From Candidatus Alcyoniella australis (GTDB lineage Bacteria > Lernaellota > Lernaellaia > JAVCCG01 > Alcyoniellaceae), in assembly GCA_030765605.1 (NCBI GenBank), contig JAVCCG010000126.1, forward strand, positions 1 through 62,842: a stretch of DNA of 62,842 nucleotides. Direction: 5' to 3'. How positions within the stretch are numbered: the first letter of the stretch is position 1; every line of letters begins with the position of its first letter. The position numbers were made by a program, and so were the translations under genes. A model generated the notes under the pieces. That model ran no database searches. It saw only the letters and a list, made by a program, of their open reading frames with translations, and had not been told where the DNA came from. Below, one piece after another: positions 50,882 to 59,873 of the stretch.

Positions 50882-52276
50882 TTAGACTTGCTTGTGCTTC
50901 CAGCGGCCGAGGCTGAACAGGAAGGCGATGCACAGCGCTTTAACAATTGTGGTCAGGCTGATCGCCCACCAGATCCCGTCGGCCCCCAGCCCGATGTGCA
51001 TCAGCGCCAATGCAATCGGGAAGCGCGCCAGAGTCAGCGGAATCTGCACGGCTGTGGGCGGCAAAGTGTTGCCCGCACCGTTGAATCCTCCGGCGAGCAC
51101 CAACTCCAAGGCCATGAACGGTTGGGAAATTGCCAGAATCACCAGATAGGAACTGCTGATCCGCACCACCTCCGGATCGTTGACAAAGATGCGCACGATA
51201 AGCCCGGGGATCAATAGAAAGGCCAAACCGAACAGCGTGTTGTATCCCGCGGCGATCCCCGCGGCGCTCCAGACGGCGCGCGCAGCCCGTTGCGGCTGCC
51301 CTGCCCCGAGGTTTTGGCCGACCATCGTGGACGCGGCGATGCTGAATCCCATTGCTCCGAAGAAAGTCAGTTGCTCTACGGTATGGCCGATTCCCAGTCC
51401 GGCCACGGCAGCGGTGCCGACCCTCGAGGTCAGCGTGGTCAGTGCGATGTAGACCGCAGCGAACAGCAGGTTCGAGAGGCACTGCGGCAGGCCGATGCGC
51501 AAAGCCTGAAACCAGATCCGCGGCGCGATCGGCGTGAGGTCCGAGAGGCGTAGATGTAGGTTCTTGTGTCCCCGAAGCAGCAAGTACAGGCCGCCCGCGA
51601 CCCAGATCCCACGGCTGCACAGCGTTGCCCAGGCTGCACCGGCCACTCCCATTGCCGGAAAACCCCAATAGCCGTAGATCAGCAATGGGTCGAGCACGCT
51701 GTTGACCACCAGGCTGAAAGCCACGAACTTGATCGGAGTCACGGTATCGCCGCTGGCCTGGTACACGCTGTTGAGCACAAAGCTCAAAAACAGCAGCGGC
51801 TGGCCCCAGAGCAACACGCGCACGTAGGACGCGCCGTCGGCGGTTACCGCGGCTGTGGTTCCCATCAGGTGGAACAGTCCCTCGACCTGGGGCAGCAACA
51901 CCCCGGCCGAGATTACCGACAGCAGCAACGCCAGCACCAGGCCCTGGCCCGCCGCGTGGCGCGCCCGGCCTTGATCCTCGGCGCCCAGCGCCCGCGAGAC
52001 CATGGTGCTGGTGCCGATCGTCGCCAGGTTGGTCAGCGCGAACGTGCCCCAAATGATAAACATACCGGCGCTGACTCCGGCAAAGGCCGCCGGTCCGTCG
52101 GGCAAATGACCGACCCAATAGCGATCAATGAAGTTATATGCCGCTTGGAGGTAATACGCGCCGATTGTCGGCAGGGCCAAACGCAGAATCGGAGGCAGTA
52201 ACGGACCCTGGATCAGTCGTTGCCTAGTCTCTTCGGCTCTTTGCCGGGCCCCTAATTGCAGAATTTCGTGGCGCAT
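50882..52276 (-). CDS. MATE-family efflux transporter
   Basis: A 464-residue protein with about twelve membrane helices in two homologous halves and the MATE start LPPILRLALPTIGAYYLQ. Such pumps exchange organic cations or lipids for Na+ or H+. It follows a B12-radical SAM gene on the same strand and might export that pathway's product, or simply be a multidrug pump. Confidence 0.9.
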   Translation of the reverse strand: MRHEILQLGARQRAEETRQRLIQGPLLPPILRLALPTIGAYYLQAAYNFIDRYWVGHLPDGPAAFAGVSAGMFIIWGTFALTNLATIGTSTMVSRALGAEDQGRARHAAGQGLVLALLLSVISAGVLLPQVEGLFHLMGTTAAVTADGASYVRVLLWGQPLLFLSFVLNSVYQASGDTVTPIKFVAFSLVVNSVLDPLLIYGYWGFPAMGVAGAAWATLCSRGIWVAGGLYLLLRGHKNLHLRLSDLTPIAPRIWFQALRIGLPQCLSNLLFAAVYIALTTLTSRVGTAAVAGLGIGHTVEQLTFFGAMGFSIAASTMVGQNLGAGQPQRAARAVWSAAGIAAGYNTLFGLAFLLIPGLIVRIFVNDPEVVRISSSYLVILAISQPFMALELVLAGGFNGAGNTLPPTAVQIPLTLARFPIALALMHIGLGADGIWWAISLTTIVKALCIAFLFSLGRWKHKQV

Positions 52277-52312
52277 TGGAGGCGGATATTAGCACATGCG
52301 CCGGAATCGTAT

Positions 52313-53719
52313 CTACTTGACGATACGGAAATATTCCATTGCCTTACGCAGCAGAAACTTGACGCTCGACCAATTGCGGAACGTGCGCCACAGTCCGAAA
52401 AACGTGCGCGGCCGCAGATAGAAACGCAGCAGCGCCCGCTGGCGAATGCGGTCGAGCTGTTGCGCGCTGAGCCCCTCGACGAACGAATAGTTGATGGTCT
52501 CGAAGTGAATATTGCGGATGTCGAATTCCCCAAGACGACCCGCGGCCTTAAGATCGTCGTAGATCTGCGAGCCGGGCAGCGGCGAGAAGCAGTTGAAGTG
52601 CGCGCGGTCCAGCGGCAGGCTCAGCGCCAGCTTGACCGTCTGCTCGATCTCCTGACGCGTCTCGCCGGGGAAGCCGATGATGAAAAACGAGATCGCGCGG
52701 AACCCGTGGCGCTTGATCATCTCGATCTTCTGCGGCACCTGGTCCAGCCGCACCTTCTTTTTCATCATGTCCAGCACGCGCTGGGACCCGGACTCGATGG
52801 CCACCATCAACTCGTAGCCGCCCATCTGCTTAAGCGCGTCGAGCATCTCGTCGTCCAGGGTATGCAGATGCAGTCCGCAGGCGAACGAGACGCTGACGTC
52901 CAGCGCGCTGCGTTTGAACTCCTCGGCAATGGCCAAAATGTGCTGGCGGTCGGCGTTGACGTTGTCGTCAATGATCTTGATCTCGTTGATCCCGTAGCGC
53001 TGGTGCAGGATCGTCATCTCCTCGAGCACCAGCTTGGGGTCGCGCAGCCGCAGCTTGCTGCCGCAGAGACTCTTGGCGCAGCAGAACGTGCATTTGTAGG
53101 GGCAGCCGCGCGATGTAAGCATGGTCATCGCGGGCATGCGCTGGGTGAATCCGCCGCCGAAAACCTCGGTCTGATAGCCGTCGATGCGCATCACGTCCCA
53201 GGCCGGGAAGCCATAGGCGTCGATGTTCTCGGGAAAGTCTGGAGTGTTCTGCCTAAACCCACCGTTTTCGCGCCAAACCAATCCGGGAACATCGGCCAGA
53301 TCAACAGCTCCGTCACCGGCGACGTGGCGCGCCAGCAGCGGCATGGCCCGCTCGCCCTCGCCCGCGATCACGTAGTCGATGCCACGCAGATGCTCGAAGG
53401 TCTCCAGCGGCATGGTCGAGGGGTGCGGGCCTCCGGCCACGATCGGCACGTCATGGCCCAGCACGTTGCGCGCGCGGTCGATCATCTGCTGGTTTTGTTC
53501 CATCTCTCGCGAGTAGACCTGGATTCCCACCAGGTCGGGCCGCGACTGTTCGAGCCGGGCCTCAAAGTCCTTGGATTGGAGATACTTGTTTCCCAGGTCG
53601 AGCAGCTCGACCTCGATCTCAGCGCGCAACAACGCAGTGGCGATGTAGCCCATGCCCAACGGTGGGACCGATGAGCAGACCGAGTTCTTCGGGAACGGGC
53701 GCAACAGACTGACCTTCAT
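52313..53719 (-). CDS. B12-binding radical SAM protein (second)
   Basis: A 468-residue protein with a cobalamin-binding-like N-terminal domain (GGPHPSTMP, AGEGERAM) and radical SAM motif SRGCPYKCTFC (Cys206, Cys210, Cys213). Family members include P-methylases and hopanoid or bacteriochlorophyll enzymes. It lies between a geranylgeranyl-reductase-type flavoprotein and a MATE exporter on the same strand, which suggests a lipid or isoprenoid product. Distinct from the similar protein at 22980. Confidence 0.87.
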   Translation of the reverse strand: MKVSLLRPFPKNSVCSSVPPLGMGYIATALLRAEIEVELLDLGNKYLQSKDFEARLEQSRPDLVGIQVYSREMEQNQQMIDRARNVLGHDVPIVAGGPHPSTMPLETFEHLRGIDYVIAGEGERAMPLLARHVAGDGAVDLADVPGLVWRENGGFRQNTPDFPENIDAYGFPAWDVMRIDGYQTEVFGGGFTQRMPAMTMLTSRGCPYKCTFCCAKSLCGSKLRLRDPKLVLEEMTILHQRYGINEIKIIDDNVNADRQHILAIAEEFKRSALDVSVSFACGLHLHTLDDEMLDALKQMGGYELMVAIESGSQRVLDMMKKKVRLDQVPQKIEMIKRHGFRAISFFIIGFPGETRQEIEQTVKLALSLPLDRAHFNCFSPLPGSQIYDDLKAAGRLGEFDIRNIHFETINYSFVEGLSAQQLDRIRQRALLRFYLRPRTFFGLWRTFRNWSSVKFLLRKAMEYFRIVK

Positions 53720-53771
53720 TCGTGAAACATCCTCTTAATCAACCGGCCAATACTAGCATTAATAGTCCGGG

Positions 53772-55046
53772 CTATTCCGCGATCAGCCGTAGGTACTTAT
53801 CGCGCCAGGGCATGAACTGATCCAGTGGCGGGTAGTTGCGCACGTGACGGGCCAGGCGCGAGGCGCGCGACAGGGCCTTGATATAGACCAAGGCCGGTGC
53901 GGGACGCAGCAACAGGCGCGCCACGGGTTTGATCCATTGGCTCGGCGGCTTGCGCACCTCGTAGTCCAAAAACGTCTGGCGCAAACTCTCGGCGTCGCTC
54001 AGACCCACTTCAAACGCCGCGTTGAGTTGCTCGTCGGTCATGCTCAGCAGCGAGTTGCCCATTGAGCGCAGCATGGCGAACTTGGCGCCCTGATCGCTGA
54101 AGTATTGCTCGTTGATCGGCCACAGCGCCGCGCGCGTGCATCCGGCCTTGAGCGCCTGCGGCAGCAGCCGTTCGGCGATTATGGTCAGCGCCATGCCCGA
54201 GGCGATCCCCTCGCCGCTGAACGGCTTGTTGGTCGCGGCCGCGTCGCCGATCACAAGTACGCCGTGATCGACCAGGCTCGCCGGGCTGTGCGCATAGGGC
54301 GCCAATCCGGCCACACCGCGATCAAGGGTCAGGCCCTCGCGCGGCTGCTGCTCGATCCAGCGGGCGTGGTCCTGCCTAAGTTGCGGCAGGGTCTGGGGCC
54401 CGCCCATGCCGAAAATCGTGTAGGTCGGGTACTTGGCGATCCAGGCGTTGAGCCCGCCGAATGAGTGCAGCTCGGGCGCGCTGGTTCCCTCCTTGCGTTT
54501 CCAGTATTCCATGTAGACGTTGAAGCACGCGTCGTCACCCTCAAAGGTCAGCAGCGGTATGTGCCGTCTGATCACGCGCCGCATGCCGCTGGCGTCGACC
54601 ACCAACGGCGCGCGCAGCTCGAAAGTCGAATCCCCGTCCGCGACTTGCAGGCCGACCACCACGTTGTTCTCGACAATCGGTCCCTCGACGCGCATGCCGT
54701 AACGCAGGTCCGCTCCCGCCGCCTCGGCCAGCGAGCGCAACGAGCCGATGAACCAATCCAGGTCCATGGCCCAGGTCTCGACCCCCTCGACCTTGGCCCG
54801 CAACCGGGTATCCGGCGCGTAGACCGTCATGCCCGGCATCGTACACGTTACCTGCGATGGCGGCGGCAGGGGCACGTCCGTGCGCTGGAACGCCGCGTGC
54901 TCGAAGTGGAACACGCCCACATCCGAGGCCGGCTGATCTTGCCCGCGGGCCTCGAAGCCGACCACGCGCATCCCGGCTTTGGCGAAACGCCAGGCCGCGT
55001 GCGCTCCCACCGGACCCAATCCGACAATTAAGACGTCTGCATTCAT
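53772..55046 (-). CDS. Geranylgeranyl-reductase-type FAD oxidoreductase
   Basis: A 424-residue flavoprotein with an N-terminal dinucleotide fold VGLGPVGAHAA, a second FAD motif GVLVIGDAAATNKPF, and the conserved DASG region. This is the GGR/FixC-like group that reduces isoprenoid double bonds or acts as a monooxygenase. It is upstream of the radical SAM gene with a 52-base gap and divergent from the antiporter gene. Confidence 0.85.
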   Translation of the reverse strand: MNADVLIVGLGPVGAHAAWRFAKAGMRVVGFEARGQDQPASDVGVFHFEHAAFQRTDVPLPPPSQVTCTMPGMTVYAPDTRLRAKVEGVETWAMDLDWFIGSLRSLAEAAGADLRYGMRVEGPIVENNVVVGLQVADGDSTFELRAPLVVDASGMRRVIRRHIPLLTFEGDDACFNVYMEYWKRKEGTSAPELHSFGGLNAWIAKYPTYTIFGMGGPQTLPQLRQDHARWIEQQPREGLTLDRGVAGLAPYAHSPASLVDHGVLVIGDAAATNKPFSGEGIASGMALTIIAERLLPQALKAGCTRAALWPINEQYFSDQGAKFAMLRSMGNSLLSMTDEQLNAAFEVGLSDAESLRQTFLDYEVRKPPSQWIKPVARLLLRPAPALVYIKALSRASRLARHVRNYPPLDQFMPWRDKYLRLIAE

Positions 55047-55150
55047 GACTGGACAGGCTAGGTCAACTTTTTCCGCACGACAAGGCCCGCTGCCGCGTCC
55101 CGGGATTTTCTGCTAAGCTGCGACCGGACCCAAATCAAGGATGAATCTCG

Positions 55151-56980
55151 TTGGAACAGGATCTGTTAGTCGGCTTGGGGAGCATCCTGGTGCTGGGTAT
55201 CAGCGCGGGCTGGATCGCCTGGCGGCTGCATTTGCCCTCGATCCTGCTGCTGCTGCTGGTGGGCTTAGTGGCCGGGCCGATCAGCGGCTTTTTACATCCC
55301 GACGAACTGCTGGGCGATCTGCTGTTCCCGGTGGTCTCGCTCTCGGTCGCGGTGATCCTCTTCGAGGGCGGCCTGAGCCTCAATCTGCGCGCGCTCAAGG
55401 AGAACGGCGTCACGATCTGGAACATGATCCTGGTCGGCGCGCTGGTGACCTGGGTCGTGGCCGCGATCGGCGCATACTTTTTACTCGGCTTCGACCTCGG
55501 GCTGTCGCTGCTGATCGGCGCGATCCTGATCGTCACCGGCCCGACGGTGATCATTCCGATGCTGCTCTACATCCGGCCGCGTGGCCGGGTCGGTCCCATC
55601 GCCAAGTGGGAGGGGATCGTCAACGACCCGATCGGCGCGATCATCGCCGTGCTGGTGTTCGAGACGCTGATGATCGGTCTGGGCCAGGGCGCGGCGCGCT
55701 CGGCGATTTTGGGGCTGATCAACGCCCTGCTCTTCGGCTCGCTGTGCGGCGCGGGCGGCGCGCTGCTGATCGTGGTGCTGCTCAAACGCTTCTGGCTGCC
55801 CGACCTGCTGCAGGAACCGGTGACGCTGATGGTCTGCATCGGCGCATTCATGGCCTCCAACGGGCTACAGGAGGAGTCGGGTCTGCTGGCGGTGACGATC
55901 ATGGGCGTGGTGCTGGCCAACCAGCGCTGGGTCTCGGTGCAGCACATCATCGAATTTAAAGAGCGGCTGCGCGTGCTGCTGATCTCCGGACTGTTCGTGT
56001 TGCTCGCCGCGCGGCTGAAGATGAGCGACCTGGCGCAGATCGATTTGGGCAGCGTGCTCTTTTTACTGCTGTTGATCGTCGTGGCCCGGCCGCTGGCCGT
56101 GGCGCTCTCGACCGTGGGCTCGGGGCTTGATCGTAGCGAACGCACCTTCCTGGCCTGGATGGCCCCGCGCGGGATCGTGGCCGCGGCGGTCTCGTCGGTG
56201 TTCGCGCTACGCCTGGCCGAGCACGGCTACCCCGGTGCCGAACGGCTGATGCCCGAGGTGTTCTTCGTGATCATCGGCACGGTGGTGATTTACGGCCTGA
56301 GCTCGGCGCCCCTGGCGCGCAGGCTCGGGCTGGCCGACTCCACGCCCCAGGGTCTGCTGATCGTCAGCGGCCACGCCTGGGCGCGCGAGATTGGGCTGGT
56401 GGTCAAACGCCAGGGCTTTGACGTAATGCTGGTCGACACCAACTGGTCCAACGTCTCGGCCGCGCGGATGGCCGGGCTCGACGCCTACCACGCCAACATC
56501 GTCTCGGGCCAGGTCGATGACTTCATCGCCCTGCACAGCATCGGCCGTTTGCTTGCGCTGACCCCCAACGACGAGGCCAACTCCCTGGCCGCCCTGCGTT
56601 TCGCCGAGGTGCTCGGCCGCTCGTCGGTCTATCAGCTCGCGCCCAAGGGCGCGGCCAAGCTCAAACGCTCGGCAGCGCAATTGACACACCTGCGCGGCAG
56701 GCTGCTGTTCGGTCTGTCCCACAACTTCGAGCAGATCTCACAGCTCTGCGCGTCCGGCGGCCAGATCAAGTCCGTAAATCTGACCAAGAAGTTCGACTAT
56801 CGCTCGTTCAAGGAACTCTACGGCGACCAGGCCATACCGCTGTTCCTGATCACTGAAGATAAAAAGCTGTTGCCGTTTAGCGTGGATCAGGAGCTGCGGC
56901 CCGAGCCGGGCCAGAAGCTGATCGCCATGGTGCGCGAGCCGGAAAACAGCGGCAAAATTAAGACCACCGCCTGCAGCTGA
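55151..56980 (+). CDS. NhaP-type Na+/H+ antiporter with TrkA-N domain
   Basis: A 609-residue CPA1 antiporter. Twelve or more membrane helices fill residues 1-390, with ALLIVTGPTVIIPML and APRGIVAAAVSSV typical of NhaP. A TrkA-N/RCK domain follows (GLLIVSGHAWAREIGLV near 402), then a TrkA-C-like end, so NAD(H) or nucleotide gating is likely. The start is TTG at 55151, 8 bases after an AAGGATG Shine-Dalgarno. Confidence 0.88.
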   Translation: MEQDLLVGLGSILVLGISAGWIAWRLHLPSILLLLLVGLVAGPISGFLHPDELLGDLLFPVVSLSVAVILFEGGLSLNLRALKENGVTIWNMILVGALVTWVVAAIGAYFLLGFDLGLSLLIGAILIVTGPTVIIPMLLYIRPRGRVGPIAKWEGIVNDPIGAIIAVLVFETLMIGLGQGAARSAILGLINALLFGSLCGAGGALLIVVLLKRFWLPDLLQEPVTLMVCIGAFMASNGLQEESGLLAVTIMGVVLANQRWVSVQHIIEFKERLRVLLISGLFVLLAARLKMSDLAQIDLGSVLFLLLLIVVARPLAVALSTVGSGLDRSERTFLAWMAPRGIVAAAVSSVFALRLAEHGYPGAERLMPEVFFVIIGTVVIYGLSSAPLARRLGLADSTPQGLLIVSGHAWAREIGLVVKRQGFDVMLVDTNWSNVSAARMAGLDAYHANIVSGQVDDFIALHSIGRLLALTPNDEANSLAALRFAEVLGRSSVYQLAPKGAAKLKRSAAQLTHLRGRLLFGLSHNFEQISQLCASGGQIKSVNLTKKFDYRSFKELYGDQAIPLFLITEDKKLLPFSVDQELRPEPGQKLIAMVREPENSGKIKTTACS

Positions 56981-56981
56981 G

Positions 56982-57612
56982 TCGTCCGCGTTTCAGGCTC
57001 TGGGCCTGGTGACCGAGATCAACTTCGTGTTGGCCGCCAAGTTCTCGGCCAGCCTGTTTACCGCGCTCTCCGCCGCGCTGGTGTTGCTGATCCTGCGCAG
57101 AAGCGGACACCGGCCGGGAGTCGCGCTCTTCGCCGCCGTGGTCTACGGCCTGGCAACGTCGAGCTGGTCGATCTCCAGCCAGTCGCTGTGGCAGCACGGC
57201 TTTGCTCAGTTCTGGTTGGCCCTGGGACTGTGGTGGTTCCTCGCGAACTAACGCAGCGCCAAGAGATCCGTGCTGCTCGGCCTTTGCCAGCTGGTACGGC
57301 GGATGGTGCTACGGCCCACGCTACCTATGCGATGGGCTGCCGATCCTGGCGCTGTTTATCGCCGTCGCCGCTGATCGGCTGTCGCAGGCCGGCACGGTCT
57401 GCAAGGCGCTGGTCGGCGTGCTGTTGGTCTACTCGATCTTCGTGCAAGGCGTGGGAGCGTTGTGCTACCCGCGGGGCGACTGGAACGACGCGCCGGTTGA
57501 TGTGGACCGCGCTCCCGCCCGTGTCTGGGACGTCTCCGATTTGCAGATCGTGCGCGAGGCCGAGGCCGGGCTTGATCCCAAGCCGTTGATGGTCCTGCGA
57601 CGGTTCTTCTGA
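56982..57612 (+). pseudogene. Decayed GT39-like membrane glycosyltransferase
   Basis: Two pieces of one family lie in different frames. The first (to a TAA at 57249) holds SASLFTALSAALVLLILRR and SISSQSLWQHGFAQFW; the same frame continues after the TAA for about a dozen codons. The second frame (about 57290-57612) holds WYGGWCYGPRYLCDGLP, QGVGALCYP and RVWDVSDLQIV, which form the C-terminus of the same family. The N-terminus and some 200 central codons are missing. No start with a ribosome site is seen. It is convergent with the TetR gene. Confidence 0.75.
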
Positions 57613-57613
57613 G

Positions 57614-58288
57614 TTACAGCTCGATGCCGATGGCGCGCAGCTCTTTTTCCAGGGCGCAGATCATCCGCTGGCAGCCGAAGCGGTAAAGCTGTTCAAAATC
57701 TTCGCCCACGAGCATCGTTTCCTTGAGCTTGCGCAGCATCAGCATTCCTTGCAGCGTGGACCAATAGACCAGCGAACAGCGCCGCACGCTGCGCCGCTGC
57801 TCCGCGTCGAGCTCGCGGCCGCCGGCCAGCGCACGGCCGACGATCGCCAACACGTGGTCGCCGTGGCTGTCGATCTCGACCTTGAGATCCTGGGGAAACA
57901 TCATCTCGGGCGAGGTCAGAAAATAGGAGATGATGTCGAAGTACTTGCGGTGCAGCTCGCTGAACTCCAGGTAGGCCAGCGCCATCAGCTCGAGTCGTTC
58001 GTGGTCATTTTGCGAACGCTCGAACGCGCTGTCCATCATCTGTTCGAGCAGGTCCAGCCCCTCCTGCTGCAGCGCGGCGAACAGCTCCTCTTTATTCTTG
58101 AAATAAAGGTAAAGCGTGCCCACGCTCAGCTCGGCCGCGGCGGCGATCTGGTTCATTGAGACCGCGGCCATCCCCTCGTTGAACAGAATGCCCCGCGCCG
58201 CATCGAGGATCTGGTTGCGGCGTTCGACTTTCTCGCGTTCTCTGCGCTCCCTGGCGCCCACGTCGTGTTCCTCCCTAGCCCGCATCAT
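57614..58288 (-). CDS. TetR/AcrR-family transcriptional regulator
   Basis: A 224-residue repressor with a HTH at about 25-75 ([32 protein letters not shown]) and a ligand-binding C-terminal domain. It ends the AOR-MFS-DASS block, 12 bases after the DASS gene on the same strand. It probably regulates that cassette; the 17-bp palindrome at 29110 is another candidate target. A 9-2-9 palindrome covers its start codons. Confidence 0.93.
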   Translation of the reverse strand: MMRAREEHDVGARERREREKVERRNQILDAARGILFNEGMAAVSMNQIAAAAELSVGTLYLYFKNKEELFAALQQEGLDLLEQMMDSAFERSQNDHERLELMALAYLEFSELHRKYFDIISYFLTSPEMMFPQDLKVEIDSHGDHVLAIVGRALAGGRELDAEQRRSVRRCSLVYWSTLQGMLMLRKLKETMLVGEDFEQLYRFGCQRMICALEKELRAIGIEL

Positions 58289-58299
58289 TCATGATGCGG
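58280..58299. promoter_or_regulatory. Palindrome over the tetR start codons
   Basis: CCGCATCATTCATGATGCGG is a 9-2-9 palindrome that contains the ATGATG start of the tetR gene and abuts the DASS stop. It may be an autoregulatory operator, a translation-controlling hairpin or chance. Confidence 0.4.
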
Positions 58300-58300
58300 C

Positions 58301-59857
58301 CTAAAAATTGTACATGCCGCTCAGCGGCCCGATCACCGCGATCGCCAGCGTGATCACGATCGTCATTACGATCGACATCACCACCCCGGCCTTGGCGAAA
58401 TCGCCGATGGTGAAGTAGCCCGCGGTGTAGGGAATGATGTTGGTCGGCGTCTGCGTCACCAGGATGATTCCCAGCGACGAGGTGAACGCCGCGGGACCCA
58501 CCAGCATCCAGGGATCAATCCCGAACGCCTGGGCCAGCGAGATCAGGATCGGGATGATGATGATCCCGGTTACCGTGTTGCTCGCCAGGAACAGCTTCAT
58601 CAGAATCACCACCAGCACCACCACGAAGATCAGCAGCAGCGTGCTCATCCCCTGCACGCCGCCGAGCAACGTCACGGCCAGCCACTTGGCCGCGCCGGTG
58701 TGGTAGGTCATCATCCCCAAACCCAGCGAGGCCATGATCAGCACGATGCTCTCCCAGCTGATCGCGCGGTTGGCGCGCTCCCAATCCAGCACGCGAAACG
58801 GCGGCACGAACAGCAGCATCCCGCCGAGGATCGAGACGTAGCTGATCGGCAGGTTGATCAGCCCCGAGGTCAGTTTGGAGATCAGTGGGTTGAACACCCA
58901 GAGGAAAATCACGATCACGAACACCACCATCGTGCCGATTTCCTCGCGTCCCAACGGGCCGAGCTGCCGCAGTTGCGCGCGGATGTCCTCGCGAGTCATC
59001 GGCAGGCGTTTGATCTCGGGCGGGAAGATCAGCAGCAGCACGATCCAGCCGAACGGAATCAGCATCAGCGAGGCGGGCACGCCGATCTTCATCCAGTCTA
59101 AAAACGTGATCTGCATTCCGCCCAGATCGCTCATAAAGCTGATGGCGATCGGGTTGGGGCCGCAGCCCGCGGGTGTGGCGATGCCGCCGAAAATCGCGCC
59201 CCAGCACGAGGCGATCATCAGCCCGCGACCGAAATTGCTCTGCAGCGGCTTGCGCCCGGCCTGCTTGAGAATCCCCACACCGATCGGCAGCATGATCGCG
59301 GCCACGCCCACGTCGGATACCCACATCGAGAGCAGCGAGCCCATTACCAGAAAACCGAGGATCACGCCGCGGGTGCTGGTGCCCATCAGTTGCAACATCT
59401 TCAGCGTCATGCGCTGGCCCAGCGAGGTCTGCGAAAATGCGCCGGAGATCAGAAATACGCCGAGGAAAAACAGGATCAGATCGTTGCCGAAGCTCAGGCG
59501 GACGATTTCTTTGTAGCCCGCGGAAATGCCGTGGATCTGGACGATCTGGCCGTCCTTGAGTATTTCCATGCCGTCGGTGATCCCCAGTAGAGGCATGACC
59601 AACATCACGATCAAGGCCGTGATGTGAAACGGCAGCGCCTCGGTGATCCAATAGAAGATCGCCACCACCAACAGGCCGATGCACATCCGGCCCGCGGCGC
59701 TGAGTACGATCGTCTGATCGCCGATCTGTTGCGGCTCGGGTTTTAAAAACAGCACCGTGGCAACGAACAACGCGATGCCCAGCAACAGGTAGACGATCTG
59801 CCTGCCCCGCGGCAACTCGCGCTTTACCCCGGCGTCCGAAATCTCCGTCTGGTCCAT
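58301..59857 (-). CDS. DASS/SLC13-family anion:Na+ symporter
   Basis: A 518-residue symporter for dicarboxylates or related anions. The Na+/substrate hairpins carry ASNTVTG near 425 and TQTPTNII near 468, the two conserved SNT/TN signatures of the family. About eleven membrane helices are predicted. It lies 16 bases after the MFS gene. Substrate not decided between C4-dicarboxylate, citrate, sulfate or an aromatic acid. Confidence 0.9.
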   Translation of the reverse strand: MDQTEISDAGVKRELPRGRQIVYLLLGIALFVATVLFLKPEPQQIGDQTIVLSAAGRMCIGLLVVAIFYWITEALPFHITALIVMLVMPLLGITDGMEILKDGQIVQIHGISAGYKEIVRLSFGNDLILFFLGVFLISGAFSQTSLGQRMTLKMLQLMGTSTRGVILGFLVMGSLLSMWVSDVGVAAIMLPIGVGILKQAGRKPLQSNFGRGLMIASCWGAIFGGIATPAGCGPNPIAISFMSDLGGMQITFLDWMKIGVPASLMLIPFGWIVLLLIFPPEIKRLPMTREDIRAQLRQLGPLGREEIGTMVVFVIVIFLWVFNPLISKLTSGLINLPISYVSILGGMLLFVPPFRVLDWERANRAISWESIVLIMASLGLGMMTYHTGAAKWLAVTLLGGVQGMSTLLLIFVVVLVVILMKLFLASNTVTGIIIIPILISLAQAFGIDPWMLVGPAAFTSSLGIILVTQTPTNIIPYTAGYFTIGDFAKAGVVMSIVMTIVITLAIAVIGPLSGMYNF

Positions 59858-59873
59858 TTTTCGCCTTACCGTC

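Noticed and set aside
57202-57612. An independent 136-aa gene
   Set aside because: Its first thirty residues are out-of-frame sequence of the upstream fragment, and the rest is only the C-terminal end of a much longer membrane protein family.
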